This document shows positions 43,519-52,427 of a stretch of 64,000 nt of DNA, piece by piece. The position numbers and the translations under genes were made by a program. The notes below the pieces were generated by a model, which was given only the letters and a program-made list of their open reading frames with translations, made no database searches and was not told where the DNA came from. Every line of letters starts with the position of its first letter. The first letter of the stretch is position 1. This DNA comes from Lachnospiraceae bacterium (GTDB taxonomy: Bacteria > Bacillota > Clostridia > Lachnospirales > Lachnospiraceae): positions 1-64,000 of the forward strand of contig JAETQI010000005.1 in assembly GCA_021770755.1 (NCBI GenBank). The letters are read 5' to 3'.

Positions 43519-44247
43519 TTATTCATCCCAGTTGTGATAGACCGCCTGCACATCGTCGTCCTCGTCGAGCATGTCAAGTGTCCTGTTCAGATTCTTGACT
43601 GCATTCTCGTCGGTCAGTGTGACATAATTCTGCGGTATCATCGTTACCTCGGCGCTCGCCATCTCGATCCCGTTCTCCTGCAGCGCCTTGTACACCGCGT
43701 CGAAATCCCCCGGCGCTGTCAGGATCTCAAAGCTGTCGTCCTCCTCCGAGAAATCCTCCGCGCCTGCATCGAGCGCCACCATCATCAGATCGTCCGCGCC
43801 CATCCCGCACTCTTCCTTGTCAATGATGATCTGTCCCTTCTCGTCGAACATGAAGGAGACGCAGCCTTGTGTGCCGATACTGCCGTTGCCCTTGGTGAAC
43901 GCGCTTCTGACATTCGCCGCTGTCCTGTTCTTGTTGTCGGTCAGCGCCTCGACGATGATCGCGATGCCGCTCGGCCCGTATCCCTCATATGTAACATGCT
44001 CATAATTTACCGCATTGCCGTCCCCTGCCGCCTTCTTGATGCCGCGGTCGATCGTGTCGTTTGGCATATTGTTTGCCTTCGCTTTTGCGATCACCTGTGC
44101 GAGCTTAAAATTGTTGGCAGGATCAGGGCCGCCCTCCTTCACTGCCACTGCGATCTCGCGTCCGATGATCGTGAAGATCTTTCCTTTTGCCGCATCGTTC
44201 TTTTCCTTTTTGTGCTTAATGTTTGCAAATTTTGAATGTCCTGACAT
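43519..44247 (-). CDS. yebC: YebC/PmpR family regulator
   Basis: The 242-residue protein starts MSGHSKFANIKHKKEKND and contains AKANNMPNDTIDRGIKKA and YEGYGPSGIAIIVEALTDN, all diagnostic. Family members act as DNA-binding regulators or, as shown for some, in translation of proline-rich stretches. Full length. It is cotranscribed with the glycosylase downstream and follows the CNNM-type gene by 14 bases. Confidence 0.95.
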   Translation of the reverse strand: MSGHSKFANIKHKKEKNDAAKGKIFTIIGREIAVAVKEGGPDPANNFKLAQVIAKAKANNMPNDTIDRGIKKAAGDGNAVNYEHVTYEGYGPSGIAIIVEALTDNKNRTAANVRSAFTKGNGSIGTQGCVSFMFDEKGQIIIDKEECGMGADDLMMVALDAGAEDFSEEDDSFEILTAPGDFDAVYKALQENGIEMASAEVTMIPQNYVTLTDENAVKNLNRTLDMLDEDDDVQAVYHNWDE

Positions 44248-44261
44248 TTTCCGCTTCTCCT

Positions 44262-45644
44262 TTATCCCTCAAAAGTGCCGTCCTCGCGATCCGATTCCGG
44301 CTGTTTTTCCTGTTCTAACTTTCTGACCAGCACTGACTGTATCACATTTTTCTCCACTTTTACGATCTTAAAGGTATATCCGTCGATCTCCACCTCAGAA
44401 TTCTCATCCTCGTCCGGTATCCTGTCGAGTCTGGATATGAGATATCCGTTCAGTGTCTCAAACTCTGTCTCGCCAAAAGAAATACCAAAGCGCTCCTCGA
44501 GATCTTCCAGCTTCGTCATCCCCTCGATGACGTACTCGTTCTCGCCCTTCTCCTCAATATGGTTCTCCTCAGAGTCATACTCATCCATGATATTTCCGAC
44601 GATCTCCTCCAGAATATCCTCCATGGTCACAAGTCCTGACGTCTGCCCGTACTCGTCCATGACGATCACCATCTGGTTCTTCTCGGTCTGCATGCTCCGG
44701 AACAGATCGTCGATATTCTTCGTCTCAGGCACAAACACTGCCTCCCTGACAAGCCCTTCCACGGTGCCGATCGGCTGATTGAGCTCCTCGTCGGAAGTAT
44801 GTATCCTCATGGCGTCCTTGAGATACAGCACACCGATCACATGGTCAAGATTCTCCTCATAGACCGGATATCTGCTGTTGCTCTCCCGGAGCATGAAGCC
44901 AAGCGCCTCCTTGAACGGTGTCGTGCTGTCCAGCGCCATGATATGATTGCGGTGCGTCATGATGTCGCTCGCTTCCTTGTCGCCAAACTCAAAGATGTTG
45001 GTGATCATCTCCACCTCTCCGGCTTCGAGGACGCCAAGCTCATGCCCCTCATTGACCATCGAGATGATCTCCTCCTCCGTGACGTCCGCCTGTTCGTCCG
45101 TGTTTCGCAGTCCACAGATCCACAGCAGCCCGTTTGCGGAAGCCGCGACGATCTTTGTCAGCGGATAGAGCGCCGTCCTTAAGAACTGTATATGGCGTAT
45201 AAAACAGTATGCCCACGCATCCGGGTATTTCTGCGCGATCTTTTTGGGCAGCAGGATCCCGAACGTCAGCAGCACATACATCAGCAGAAACGCCGCGATC
45301 AGCAGTGCCGCCCAGCTCAATACCATATCATTTACTTCCTGCAGGGCTGACAGCCTTGCAAGCCCTGCCCTGACCGCCGCCGACCATCTTGGCAGGAAAA
45401 AATATCCCATCACCAGCTCGATCAGCGTCGTTATCATCTGAATGGAATTGACATACACCGTAGCGCGCTCGACGATCCGCCCCAGCAGGATCGATTTCCT
45501 GTCCTTTTCCTCCTCCGCCCTGCGCTCGATCTCTTTCTCGTTCATGAGGCTGATCGCCTTGTTAAAACCGACAAGGACCGCCTCGATAAAGAGTATCACC
45601 AGAAACAATATCATACTACAGGCCGAAGCCCCACCATCGTCCAT
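44262..45644 (-). CDS. CNNM/CorC-type hemolysin family membrane protein
   Basis: The 460-residue protein has a DUF21 membrane domain with four helices (about 1-195), two CBS domains (about 210-330; MTHRNHIMALDSTTPFKEAL) and a CorC_HlyC domain (about 345-440; DVCPYSS has no part here, the real mark is YGQTSGLVTMEDILEEIVGNIMDE). Relatives handle Mg2+ or Co2+ efflux. It heads the operon with yebC and the glycosylase. Confidence 0.93.
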   Translation of the reverse strand: MDDGGASACSMILFLVILFIEAVLVGFNKAISLMNEKEIERRAEEEKDRKSILLGRIVERATVYVNSIQMITTLIELVMGYFFLPRWSAAVRAGLARLSALQEVNDMVLSWAALLIAAFLLMYVLLTFGILLPKKIAQKYPDAWAYCFIRHIQFLRTALYPLTKIVAASANGLLWICGLRNTDEQADVTEEEIISMVNEGHELGVLEAGEVEMITNIFEFGDKEASDIMTHRNHIMALDSTTPFKEALGFMLRESNSRYPVYEENLDHVIGVLYLKDAMRIHTSDEELNQPIGTVEGLVREAVFVPETKNIDDLFRSMQTEKNQMVIVMDEYGQTSGLVTMEDILEEIVGNIMDEYDSEENHIEEKGENEYVIEGMTKLEDLEERFGISFGETEFETLNGYLISRLDRIPDEDENSEVEIDGYTFKIVKVEKNVIQSVLVRKLEQEKQPESDREDGTFEG

Positions 45645-45803
45645 CTCTTACTTCTCTCCTTTATCCCTCTGGATGAATATGAATCAATTATGTGAAACAA
45701 CAAAGGCATAACCCACAATCCTGCGGGCTACACCTCTATAATATATCATTACTGTTGAAAAACGTCAATATCCTTTCCTGATCCTTATCCTCTGCAGGTA
45801 AGC

Positions 45804-46145
45804 CTATGTATCAAGCTCAAGACTGATCTGCAAGGCTCTGTTCACTCGCTGCATGATCGGGGAGTCCAGATGGCATACCTTATCCTTCAGACGTTTCTTA
45901 TCGATCGTTCTCAACTGCTCCAGCAATATCACGGAGTCTTTCACCATATCGTAATTTCCCGCGTTCAGCGCAATGTGCGTCGGCAGGTTCGCCTTGTTCA
46001 TCTTGGAAGTGATCGCCGCACAGATCACGGTCGGACTGTGCTTGTTTCCCACATCGTTCTGAATGATCAGCACCGGTCTGACACCTCCCTGCTCCGAGCC
46101 TACAACCGGTCTTAGGTCTGCATAATAAATATCTCCTCTTTTCAT
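45804..46145 (-). CDS. mazF: MazF/PemK-type endoribonuclease toxin
   Basis: The 113-residue protein has the full MazF fold: [31 protein letters not shown], then [20 protein letters not shown] and [17 protein letters not shown]. It cuts mRNA at short motifs. The start at 46145 has AGGAG 9 bases upstream; a GTG two codons earlier is too close to it. Only 96 bases separate it from alr and they hold no mazE-like antitoxin frame, unlike the Bacillus alr-ndoAI-ndoA order. Confidence 0.93.
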   Translation of the reverse strand: MKRGDIYYADLRPVVGSEQGGVRPVLIIQNDVGNKHSPTVICAAITSKMNKANLPTHIALNAGNYDMVKDSVILLEQLRTIDKKRLKDKVCHLDSPIMQRVNRALQISLELDT

Positions 46146-46241
46146 ATTCACACACTCCTGTCAAATAAATCCTGTATGCTACTATTTTTTCCAGCGGAGA
46201 ATTTTTTATACAATGATTGATACATTTATAATGCAGATTTT

Positions 46242-47402
46242 TTATTCGCAGATCAGTGTATCGTCCCGTTTATAGATCCTTGGGATGCGCTTGCCGATAT
46301 CACAGGCAAGCTCATAGTTAAACCTGCCCGACAGCGCCCCCAGCTCCTCCATCGGGATGCACGCACCGCCGTCCTTCCCGATCAGTGTCACTGGGTCGCC
46401 CACGCGCACCGGCAGATTGATATCGGTGACATCGACCATAAACTGATCCATGCATACGCGCCCCAGGATCGGTGCCCGTTGCCCTTTTATGAGTACACAC
46501 CCCTGGTTGGAAAGACTCCTTGGATAGCCGTCGCCATAGCCGATGCAGACCGTTGCGACCCGCGTGTCCCTCGTCGTGGTATAAGTGCCGCCATAGCTGA
46601 TCTCCTGCCCTGACGGGACAGTCTTGACATACACGACCCGCGACTTCAATGAGAGCATGGGGCGAAGCTGTATCTTCCCGTCAGCGCGCACCTCATCGGA
46701 CGGCCATAATCCATACAGGATGATCCCCGCCCGCACCGCGTCCATATTTGCCTCCGGCATTTCGACGATACCCGCGCTGTTCGAACAGTGCTTCATCGGG
46801 ATCCTGATCCCCAGCGCGCGCTCCACCCGGTCCGCATATTCCTGAAAGAGGGTCATCTGATGATATGACTTTGTCAGGTCAGCCTCGTCCGCCGTCGCAA
46901 AATGCGTAAAAATGCCTTCGATCTCCAGTCCGGGAAGCTCCCCGATCTTTGTGATCAGCGCAACGCCCTCCTCATCGGGGTGAATGCCGATCCTGGTCAT
47001 GCCTGTATCGATCTTGATGTGTATCCTGCAGTCTTTTCCTGCCGTCACGGCGGTATCTGACAATTCTTTTGCTGTCTCATACGAAAAGACCGTGGAACGC
47101 ACCTGTTCCTCGATCATCTGTTCATAGCTGTACGGAAAAGTGTATCCGAGCACCAGGATCGGTTTCTGTATCCTGTCCGCCCGCAGCGAGAACGCTTCCT
47201 CCGCCGTAGCGACCGCGTACCCCCACACCTGCTTCTCATCCTCGAGCATCCGCGCGATCTGGCTGGCGCCATGTCCGTACCCGTCTGTCTTGATCACCGC
47301 TATGATCTTTGTCCCCTGACCGATCCGCTCCTTAATGCTTTCCATGTTGAACTGCAGGGCGTCGAGATCGATCTCCGCCCATGCCCTGTCGTAGTGTCTC
47401 AT
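46242..47402 (-). CDS. alr: Alanine racemase
   Basis: Alr makes D-alanine for peptidoglycan, using PLP. The 386-residue protein has the PLP lysine K38 in IAVIKTDGYGHGA, the N-terminal RAWAEIDLDALQFN, the catalytic tyrosine in GQEISYGGTYTT, and the C-half GRVCMDQFMVDVTD. Length is normal. It follows the NAD(P)HX repair gene by 5 bases. Confidence 0.96.
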   Translation of the reverse strand: MRHYDRAWAEIDLDALQFNMESIKERIGQGTKIIAVIKTDGYGHGASQIARMLEDEKQVWGYAVATAEEAFSLRADRIQKPILVLGYTFPYSYEQMIEEQVRSTVFSYETAKELSDTAVTAGKDCRIHIKIDTGMTRIGIHPDEEGVALITKIGELPGLEIEGIFTHFATADEADLTKSYHQMTLFQEYADRVERALGIRIPMKHCSNSAGIVEMPEANMDAVRAGIILYGLWPSDEVRADGKIQLRPMLSLKSRVVYVKTVPSGQEISYGGTYTTTRDTRVATVCIGYGDGYPRSLSNQGCVLIKGQRAPILGRVCMDQFMVDVTDINLPVRVGDPVTLIGKDGGACIPMEELGALSGRFNYELACDIGKRIPRIYKRDDTLICE

Positions 47403-47407
47403 GCTGT

Positions 47408-48943
47408 CTATCTCCCCTCTATATCGCCAAGCGCCTTGATGATGTCCTGCGCCATGATATAATATGCAGATGTCTTCTTTCTTGCGATGTCCCCCGCGAT
47501 GCCATGCGCGTAGGTTCCCATCACTGCCGCCTCAAATCCGCTGTATCCCTGGGCGAGCAGCCCCGCTATGATCCCTGTCAGCACGTCCCCCGAGCCTGCT
47601 GTCGCCATCCCGTCATTTCCGCTGGCGTTCAGATAAGTCAGCTTTCCCCTTTTTGACACAAGTGTCCGGGCGTCCTTGCACACCAGAGACACATCGTATT
47701 GTCTGGCAAACGCCTTGCAACTGGCGATCATATCCTTCTTGATCTCCGCGACCGGACACTGCATCAGCCTGGAAAATTCACCAAGATGCGGCGTAAATAT
47801 GACGTCGCTGTCATTTGTCCTGTATCCGAAGGCAAAGCGTTTCAGGAGCGCTGTGTTCTGCGCCAGAAGGTTCAGCGCATCCGCGTCGACGACCATCGGC
47901 TTGTCGCACTGGTCCAGCAATGTTTCCAGGATCGCACCTGCCTTTGCCGACATGGAGATCCCCGGACCGATAGCCACGACGTCCGCCCACTCCAGCCCGC
48001 CTGACAGTGCTGCGGCTTCCTCCGGTGTGATCGGGGACGCCGTATCATCATCATACGTATCAACGATCGCCTCCGGAAGCTTCTTGAGCAGTCCCTCCCG
48101 GTTCTGCGCTGCCGTGAAGATCCGCACCATCCCGGCACCTGTGCGATAGGCGCCCAGCGCCGACAAAAGACACGCCCCGCCCATATTTCTGCTCCCGGCG
48201 ACCAGCAGCACCTTGCCAAACGTTCCCTTATTGCCCGACGGACTCCGCTCTGGAAAATGCAGGTCTTTCTCACGGTCCGTGAACGTGACGACCCCCGACC
48301 GCTTATTTGCCGTCACTTCTCTGGGAATGCCGATCGGCACACAGACCACCTCGCCCGCGCACGATGCGCCGGGATAGAGCATCAGTCCAAGTTTCCTGTA
48401 AGCGAACGTGACCGTGATATCAGCCTTTACGGCACACCCCATGATACGCCCGTCATCCGTGTTCACCCCCGACGGAATATCCACCGCCACGACTTTTGCC
48501 CTGGAAGCGTTCACCGCCTCGACCGCCTTGCGGTACTTTCCCTCCACATTGTGGGTGATGCCGATGCCAAATATCGCGTCGACGATCACATCATAGAGCG
48601 TGTGCTCTACGCCGTAATGAACCGGAATGTTTAACTTCTTAGCCGTTTCAAGCTGGACAGCAGCCTCGGGCGAGAGCTTTGACGGATCCCCGATCATATT
48701 GATCTCCGCGCGTATCCCCTGCTCCTGAAGGATCCGTGCTATGGCGATCCCGTCGCCGCCGTTGTTGCCGCTCCCAGCCATGACACCCACATAGATATTG
48801 GAACCATACCGGTCAAGGATCACGCTGACCGTCTGCAGCGCGGCGCGCTCCATCAGCACGAGCGATCCAATGCCGTACTCCCCGATCGCCGCCTGGTCAC
48901 TGGCTTTCATCTCCGCCGATGTCAATACATATTCCATAAGCAT
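47408..48943 (-). CDS. nnrDE: Bifunctional NAD(P)HX epimerase/ADP-dependent dehydratase
   Basis: The 511-residue protein repairs hydrated NAD(P)H. The N-half is the epimerase (YjeF_N; GVMAGSGNNGGDGIAIARIL and DAIFGIGI). The C-half is the ADP-dependent dehydratase (GKVLLVAGSRNMGGACLLSALGAYRTGAGMV; NASGNDGMATAGSGDVLTGIIAGLLAQG). ATG at 48943 (MLMEYVLT) has AGGAAAGG 6 bases upstream; the frame runs 20 codons further. It lies between the coiled-coil gene and alr, a frequent Firmicutes order. Confidence 0.94.
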   Translation of the reverse strand: MLMEYVLTSAEMKASDQAAIGEYGIGSLVLMERAALQTVSVILDRYGSNIYVGVMAGSGNNGGDGIAIARILQEQGIRAEINMIGDPSKLSPEAAVQLETAKKLNIPVHYGVEHTLYDVIVDAIFGIGITHNVEGKYRKAVEAVNASRAKVVAVDIPSGVNTDDGRIMGCAVKADITVTFAYRKLGLMLYPGASCAGEVVCVPIGIPREVTANKRSGVVTFTDREKDLHFPERSPSGNKGTFGKVLLVAGSRNMGGACLLSALGAYRTGAGMVRIFTAAQNREGLLKKLPEAIVDTYDDDTASPITPEEAAALSGGLEWADVVAIGPGISMSAKAGAILETLLDQCDKPMVVDADALNLLAQNTALLKRFAFGYRTNDSDVIFTPHLGEFSRLMQCPVAEIKKDMIASCKAFARQYDVSLVCKDARTLVSKRGKLTYLNASGNDGMATAGSGDVLTGIIAGLLAQGYSGFEAAVMGTYAHGIAGDIARKKTSAYYIMAQDIIKALGDIEGR

Positions 48944-48977
48944 TACCAGCCTTTCCTCACAAAAAACTCCAAAACAG

Positions 48978-49634
48978 TTATTCCTGCCTGGGAGTTTTTT
49001 CATCGATCAGATCTTTTTCTTTATTGAGTACATTCTGAGGATTATATTTCATGTCAAACATGTCGATCACATCAGGGCCAAAGATCGAATGCATATAATT
49101 GTACATCTCGTCATTCCAGATCTCCTTCTGCTGCTTCTGGATGATCTTCTTCTTAAGCTGTACCTTGAAGTCGGAAACCCACCTGTTGATCTCGTCGATC
49201 TCACTGACATTCTGCCGGATCCTGCTGTAGCACAGCCGCATCGAAGCCAGCATCAGCGCGAAATTCGCCTCGTCGATCTGCTTTGGGATCTCCATCAGCT
49301 CATCGTTGTAGTCCGCCATCTTCTGATTGGACTCCTCGATCATGCGCTTGTTCTCCGCCATCTTCTTTTCCTTGGCAGAACTGTCGGGAAGCTCCATGAT
49401 CGACACGATCTCCTGCATGAGCTTCTTCTTAAACGCGGAAAGGCTCTTTAGCTCCGTGTTGAGCTTTCCCTGCCGCTTCAGGATCTCGTTGAGTTCATCC
49501 TCAAGCCGCTGGATCTCCTCATTGGCACCCGTCTGCGTAAAAAGCCTGTGCCACTGGTTATCCAGCGTCAATACCGGAATCTTCTTGCCTATCAATGCTT
49601 CGCGAAAGACCTCGTCCTCCTGTTCCATATTCAT
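48978..49634 (-). CDS. Hypothetical coiled-coil protein
   Basis: The 218-residue protein has no signal or membrane helix. Residues about 38-125 are strongly heptad-like (EEIQRLEDELNEILKRQGKL; KKMAENKRMIEES), followed by a more globular part with Trp and Tyr (RWVSDFKVQ; WNDEMYNYMHSIFG). I recognise no family. It lies 10 bases after rex and 34 before the nnr gene, and is therefore a real expressed gene of this operon. A structural or nucleoid role is possible but unsupported. Confidence 0.75.
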   Translation of the reverse strand: MNMEQEDEVFREALIGKKIPVLTLDNQWHRLFTQTGANEEIQRLEDELNEILKRQGKLNTELKSLSAFKKKLMQEIVSIMELPDSSAKEKKMAENKRMIEESNQKMADYNDELMEIPKQIDEANFALMLASMRLCYSRIRQNVSEIDEINRWVSDFKVQLKKKIIQKQQKEIWNDEMYNYMHSIFGPDVIDMFDMKYNPQNVLNKEKDLIDEKTPRQE

Positions 49635-49644
49635 ATCCCCTTTA

Positions 49645-50289
49645 TTATTGGTTTGCGATACCGTACGACAATTTCATAAGACTGTCAGAGAGATGTACAT
49701 TCTCAACCACAATGCCCTCCGGCACGTTTAAATCCACATGCGCAAAATTCCAGATCGCCTTGATATCGCATCTGACAAGCAGCTCTGCCGCCTTCACAGC
49801 CCCCTCCTTCGGTATCGTGAGCACTGCGATGTCAATGTCATTTTCCCTGACAAACCGCTCGATCTGCTCCACCGGCTGCACTGCGATCCCGCGCAGTTCC
49901 TTTCCGTACAATACGGGATTCTTATCGAAGATACCTTTCACGATAAATCCCCTGCGCTCAAAGTTCACGTAGTTGGCGAGCGCCTGCCCCAGATTTCCCG
50001 CACCTACGATGATCAGGTTGTAGGATTTATCCAAACCAAGTATCTTAGCGATCTCATTGTACAGATATTCCACATTGTAGCCGTATCCCTGCTGTCCAAA
50101 GCCGCCAAAGTTGTTGAAGTCCTGCCTGATCTGCGATGCCGTGACTTTCATCAATGTGCTCAAATCCTGAGATGATATCCTCTCGATACCGCTGTCCTTC
50201 AACTCCCCGAGATATCTGTAGTATCTCGGAAGCCTGGCAACGACCGCCTGTGATATAACCTTATCATCCACGATTCCTAACCTCCACAT
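49645..50289 (-). CDS. rex: Redox-sensing transcriptional repressor Rex
   Basis: Rex represses fermentation and respiration genes and lets go of DNA when NADH binds. The 214-residue protein has the N-terminal winged helix (ISQAVVARLPRYYRYLGELKDSGIERISSQDLSTLMKVTASQIRQDFNNFGGFGQQGYGYNV split over residues 8-70) and a Rossmann domain with IIVGAGNLGQALANY. The start at 50289 has AAGGT upstream. Its own promoter at 50360-50388 carries a likely Rex site, suggesting autoregulation. Confidence 0.96.
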   Translation of the reverse strand: MWRLGIVDDKVISQAVVARLPRYYRYLGELKDSGIERISSQDLSTLMKVTASQIRQDFNNFGGFGQQGYGYNVEYLYNEIAKILGLDKSYNLIIVGAGNLGQALANYVNFERRGFIVKGIFDKNPVLYGKELRGIAVQPVEQIERFVRENDIDIAVLTIPKEGAVKAAELLVRCDIKAIWNFAHVDLNVPEGIVVENVHLSDSLMKLSYGIANQ

Positions 50290-50359
50290 GCCGGTTACCT
50301 TCTGGCAGTGCATCGCTCATATGCAATATGCCAAAAAAATAACAAAATATATAGTATAT

Positions 50360-50388
50360 ATTATACAATCTTGTTAAATGATTGTCAA
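50360..50388 (-). promoter_or_regulatory. rex: rex promoter overlapped by a Rex-type operator
   Basis: TTGACA (50383-50388) and TATAAT (50360-50365) are exactly 17 bases apart on the minus strand. On the plus strand TTGTTAA-ATGA-TTGTCAA (50371-50388) matches the clostridial Rex pattern TTGTTAA-N4-TTAACAA in 12 of 14 positions and covers the -35. Confidence 0.7.
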
Positions 50389-50398
50389 TTCTTTTTCC

Positions 50399-50454
50399 GA
50401 TCGTAATTCCAAATTAGGATTACGATTGATTTTATGTCCATTCTCTTTTATAAT
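50399..50454 (+). promoter_or_regulatory. Promoter of the ABC-F gene with an inverted repeat at the -35
   Basis: TTGATT (50426-50431) and TATAAT (50449-50454) are 17 bases apart. An inverted repeat, ATCGTAATTCC and GGATTACGAT (about 50400-50426) with a one-base bulge, ends on the -35 and may be an operator. It is not in the transcript, so it is not an attenuator. Confidence 0.65.
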
Positions 50455-50485
50455 AGGTAAATCAACATTTAAAGGAGGAACCCAC

Positions 50486-52396
50486 ATGATCTTATCATGC
50501 ACGAACATAGACAAGACTTTCGTTGACAACCATGTCATCAAAAATGCATCCTTTCATATAGAAGATTACGAGAAGGCTGCGATCGTCGGCATCAACGGTG
50601 CGGGCAAGACCACCCTCTTAAAGATCATCACAGGAAAGCTCCCTGCCGACGCCGGCAGCGTGACGCTCGCAAAGGACAAGAGCTTTGGCTATCTGGCACA
50701 GCACCAGGCCGTGGACAGCGAGAACACGATCTTTGACGAGCTGCTCACTGTCAAGCAGGAAGTTCTCGACCTTGAATCCGCGATCCGCCAGACGGAAACT
50801 GCGATGAAGAACGCGGCCGGTAAGGCGCTGGAACTCCTGCTCAAGAAATACGCCGATATGACACACCGCTTTGAGGACATCAACGGCTACGCCTGCAAGA
50901 GCGAGATCACTGGCATCTTAAAAGGTCTCGGCTTTGGCGAGGACGAGTTTGGCAAGAAAGTCGCCACGCTCTCCGGCGGTCAGAAGACGCGCGTGGCACT
51001 TGGAAAGCTGCTCCTGCAGAAACCCGACCTCATCATGCTCGACGAGCCCACCAACCACCTGGATCTCAACTCCATCGCATGGCTCGAGACATATCTGCTA
51101 AATTACAAGGGCGCCGTCATCATTGTCTCGCACGACCGCTATTTTCTGGACAAGATCGCCACCAAGATCATCGAGATCGACGGCGGTGCCGTGTCATCCT
51201 TTGGCGGAAACTACTCAGACTATGCCATCCAGAAAGAACATCTGCGCGCCGAGCAGATGAACGCCTATCTGAACCAGCAGCGCGAGATCAGACACCAGGA
51301 GGAGGTCATCGACAAGTTAAAGCAGTTTAACCGCGAGAAATCCATCCGGCGCGCGGAGAGCCGCGAGAAAATGCTGGACAAGATCGAGCGCATCGAAAAA
51401 CCTGTCGAGATCCGCGCCGACATGAAGCTGACGCTCACACCGCACAAAACAAGCGGCAACGATGTCATGCAGGTTGAAAATCTTTCGAAGCGGTTTGACA
51501 GCCACCAACTGTTTGAAAATGTCTCCTTCGAGATCAAGCGCGGCGAGCATGTCGCCATCATCGGGGACAACGGCACAGGCAAGACCACCCTCTTAAAGAT
51601 CATCAATGAACTCGTTCCCATGGACAGCGGCACGATCAGGCTGGGAGCCAACGTGGAGATCGGGTACTATGACCAGGAGCACCATGTGCTGCATATGGAA
51701 AAAACACTGTTTGAGGAGATCAGCGATGACTATCCATACCTGACCAACACAGAGATCCGAAACACGCTCGCGGCATTTTTATTTACCGGAGAGGATGTCT
51801 TTAAGAAGATCAGCGCACTGAGCGGCGGAGAACGCGGGCGCGTGTCGCTTGCAAAGCTCATGCTGTCCGAGGCGAACTTCCTCATACTAGACGAGCCGAC
51901 AAACCACCTTGACATCACCTCCAAGGAGATCCTGGAAACCGCGCTGAACGCCTATGAAGGCACTGTTCTCTATGTCTCACACGACCGGTACTTTATCAAC
52001 AAGACAGCGAGCCGCATCCTTGAGCTCACGCACCAGGAGTTTGTCAACTATATCGGAAACTATGACTATTATCTCGAAAAAAAGCAAATCCTGACTCCGG
52101 TATCAGAAACCGCCCCCGGCACAAACGCGGATGCGCCCTCTGCACAGAAGCTCGACTGGAAACAGCAGAAGGAAAACCAGGCGATGATCCGCAAGCGGGA
52201 AAACGACCTAAAAAAATGTGAGGAGCGCATCGAACTGCTCGAGACCAAAAGCGCCGCACTCGACGAGGAGATGGCACAACCTGAGATCGCCACAAACCCA
52301 GGAAAGCTCCAGGAGATCGCAGCGGAAAAAGAGCAGATCGAAACAGAACTTGAGACGCTCTACACCAGATGGGAGACATTATCCGAATCAGAATAA
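50486..52396 (+). CDS. ABC-F family ATPase (translation factor or ribosome protection type)
   Basis: The 636-residue protein is a soluble twin ATPase with no membrane domain. Walker A motifs are GINGAGKTT and GDNGTGKTT, signatures LSGGQKTRVALGKLLL and LSGGERGRVSLAKLML, Walker B LIMLDEPTNHLD and FLILDEPTNHLD. The inter-domain linker (about 235-320, ending REKMLDKIERIEKPVE) and a C-terminal coiled coil (about 555-636) are present, as in YdiF. ABC-F proteins act at the ribosomal E site. AAAGGAGGAA precedes the ATG. No leader peptide gene is seen, which argues against an inducible antibiotic-resistance type. Confidence 0.93.
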   Translation: MILSCTNIDKTFVDNHVIKNASFHIEDYEKAAIVGINGAGKTTLLKIITGKLPADAGSVTLAKDKSFGYLAQHQAVDSENTIFDELLTVKQEVLDLESAIRQTETAMKNAAGKALELLLKKYADMTHRFEDINGYACKSEITGILKGLGFGEDEFGKKVATLSGGQKTRVALGKLLLQKPDLIMLDEPTNHLDLNSIAWLETYLLNYKGAVIIVSHDRYFLDKIATKIIEIDGGAVSSFGGNYSDYAIQKEHLRAEQMNAYLNQQREIRHQEEVIDKLKQFNREKSIRRAESREKMLDKIERIEKPVEIRADMKLTLTPHKTSGNDVMQVENLSKRFDSHQLFENVSFEIKRGEHVAIIGDNGTGKTTLLKIINELVPMDSGTIRLGANVEIGYYDQEHHVLHMEKTLFEEISDDYPYLTNTEIRNTLAAFLFTGEDVFKKISALSGGERGRVSLAKLMLSEANFLILDEPTNHLDITSKEILETALNAYEGTVLYVSHDRYFINKTASRILELTHQEFVNYIGNYDYYLEKKQILTPVSETAPGTNADAPSAQKLDWKQQKENQAMIRKRENDLKKCEERIELLETKSAALDEEMAQPEIATNPGKLQEIAAEKEQIETELETLYTRWETLSESE

Positions 52397-52427
52397 AGGA
52401 TTAGAATAAAGAAAGGAGATAACTGAA

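Noticed and set aside
46146-46241. mazE-like antitoxin frame before mazF
   Set aside because: No frame with start, ribosome site and adequate length exists in the 96 bases.
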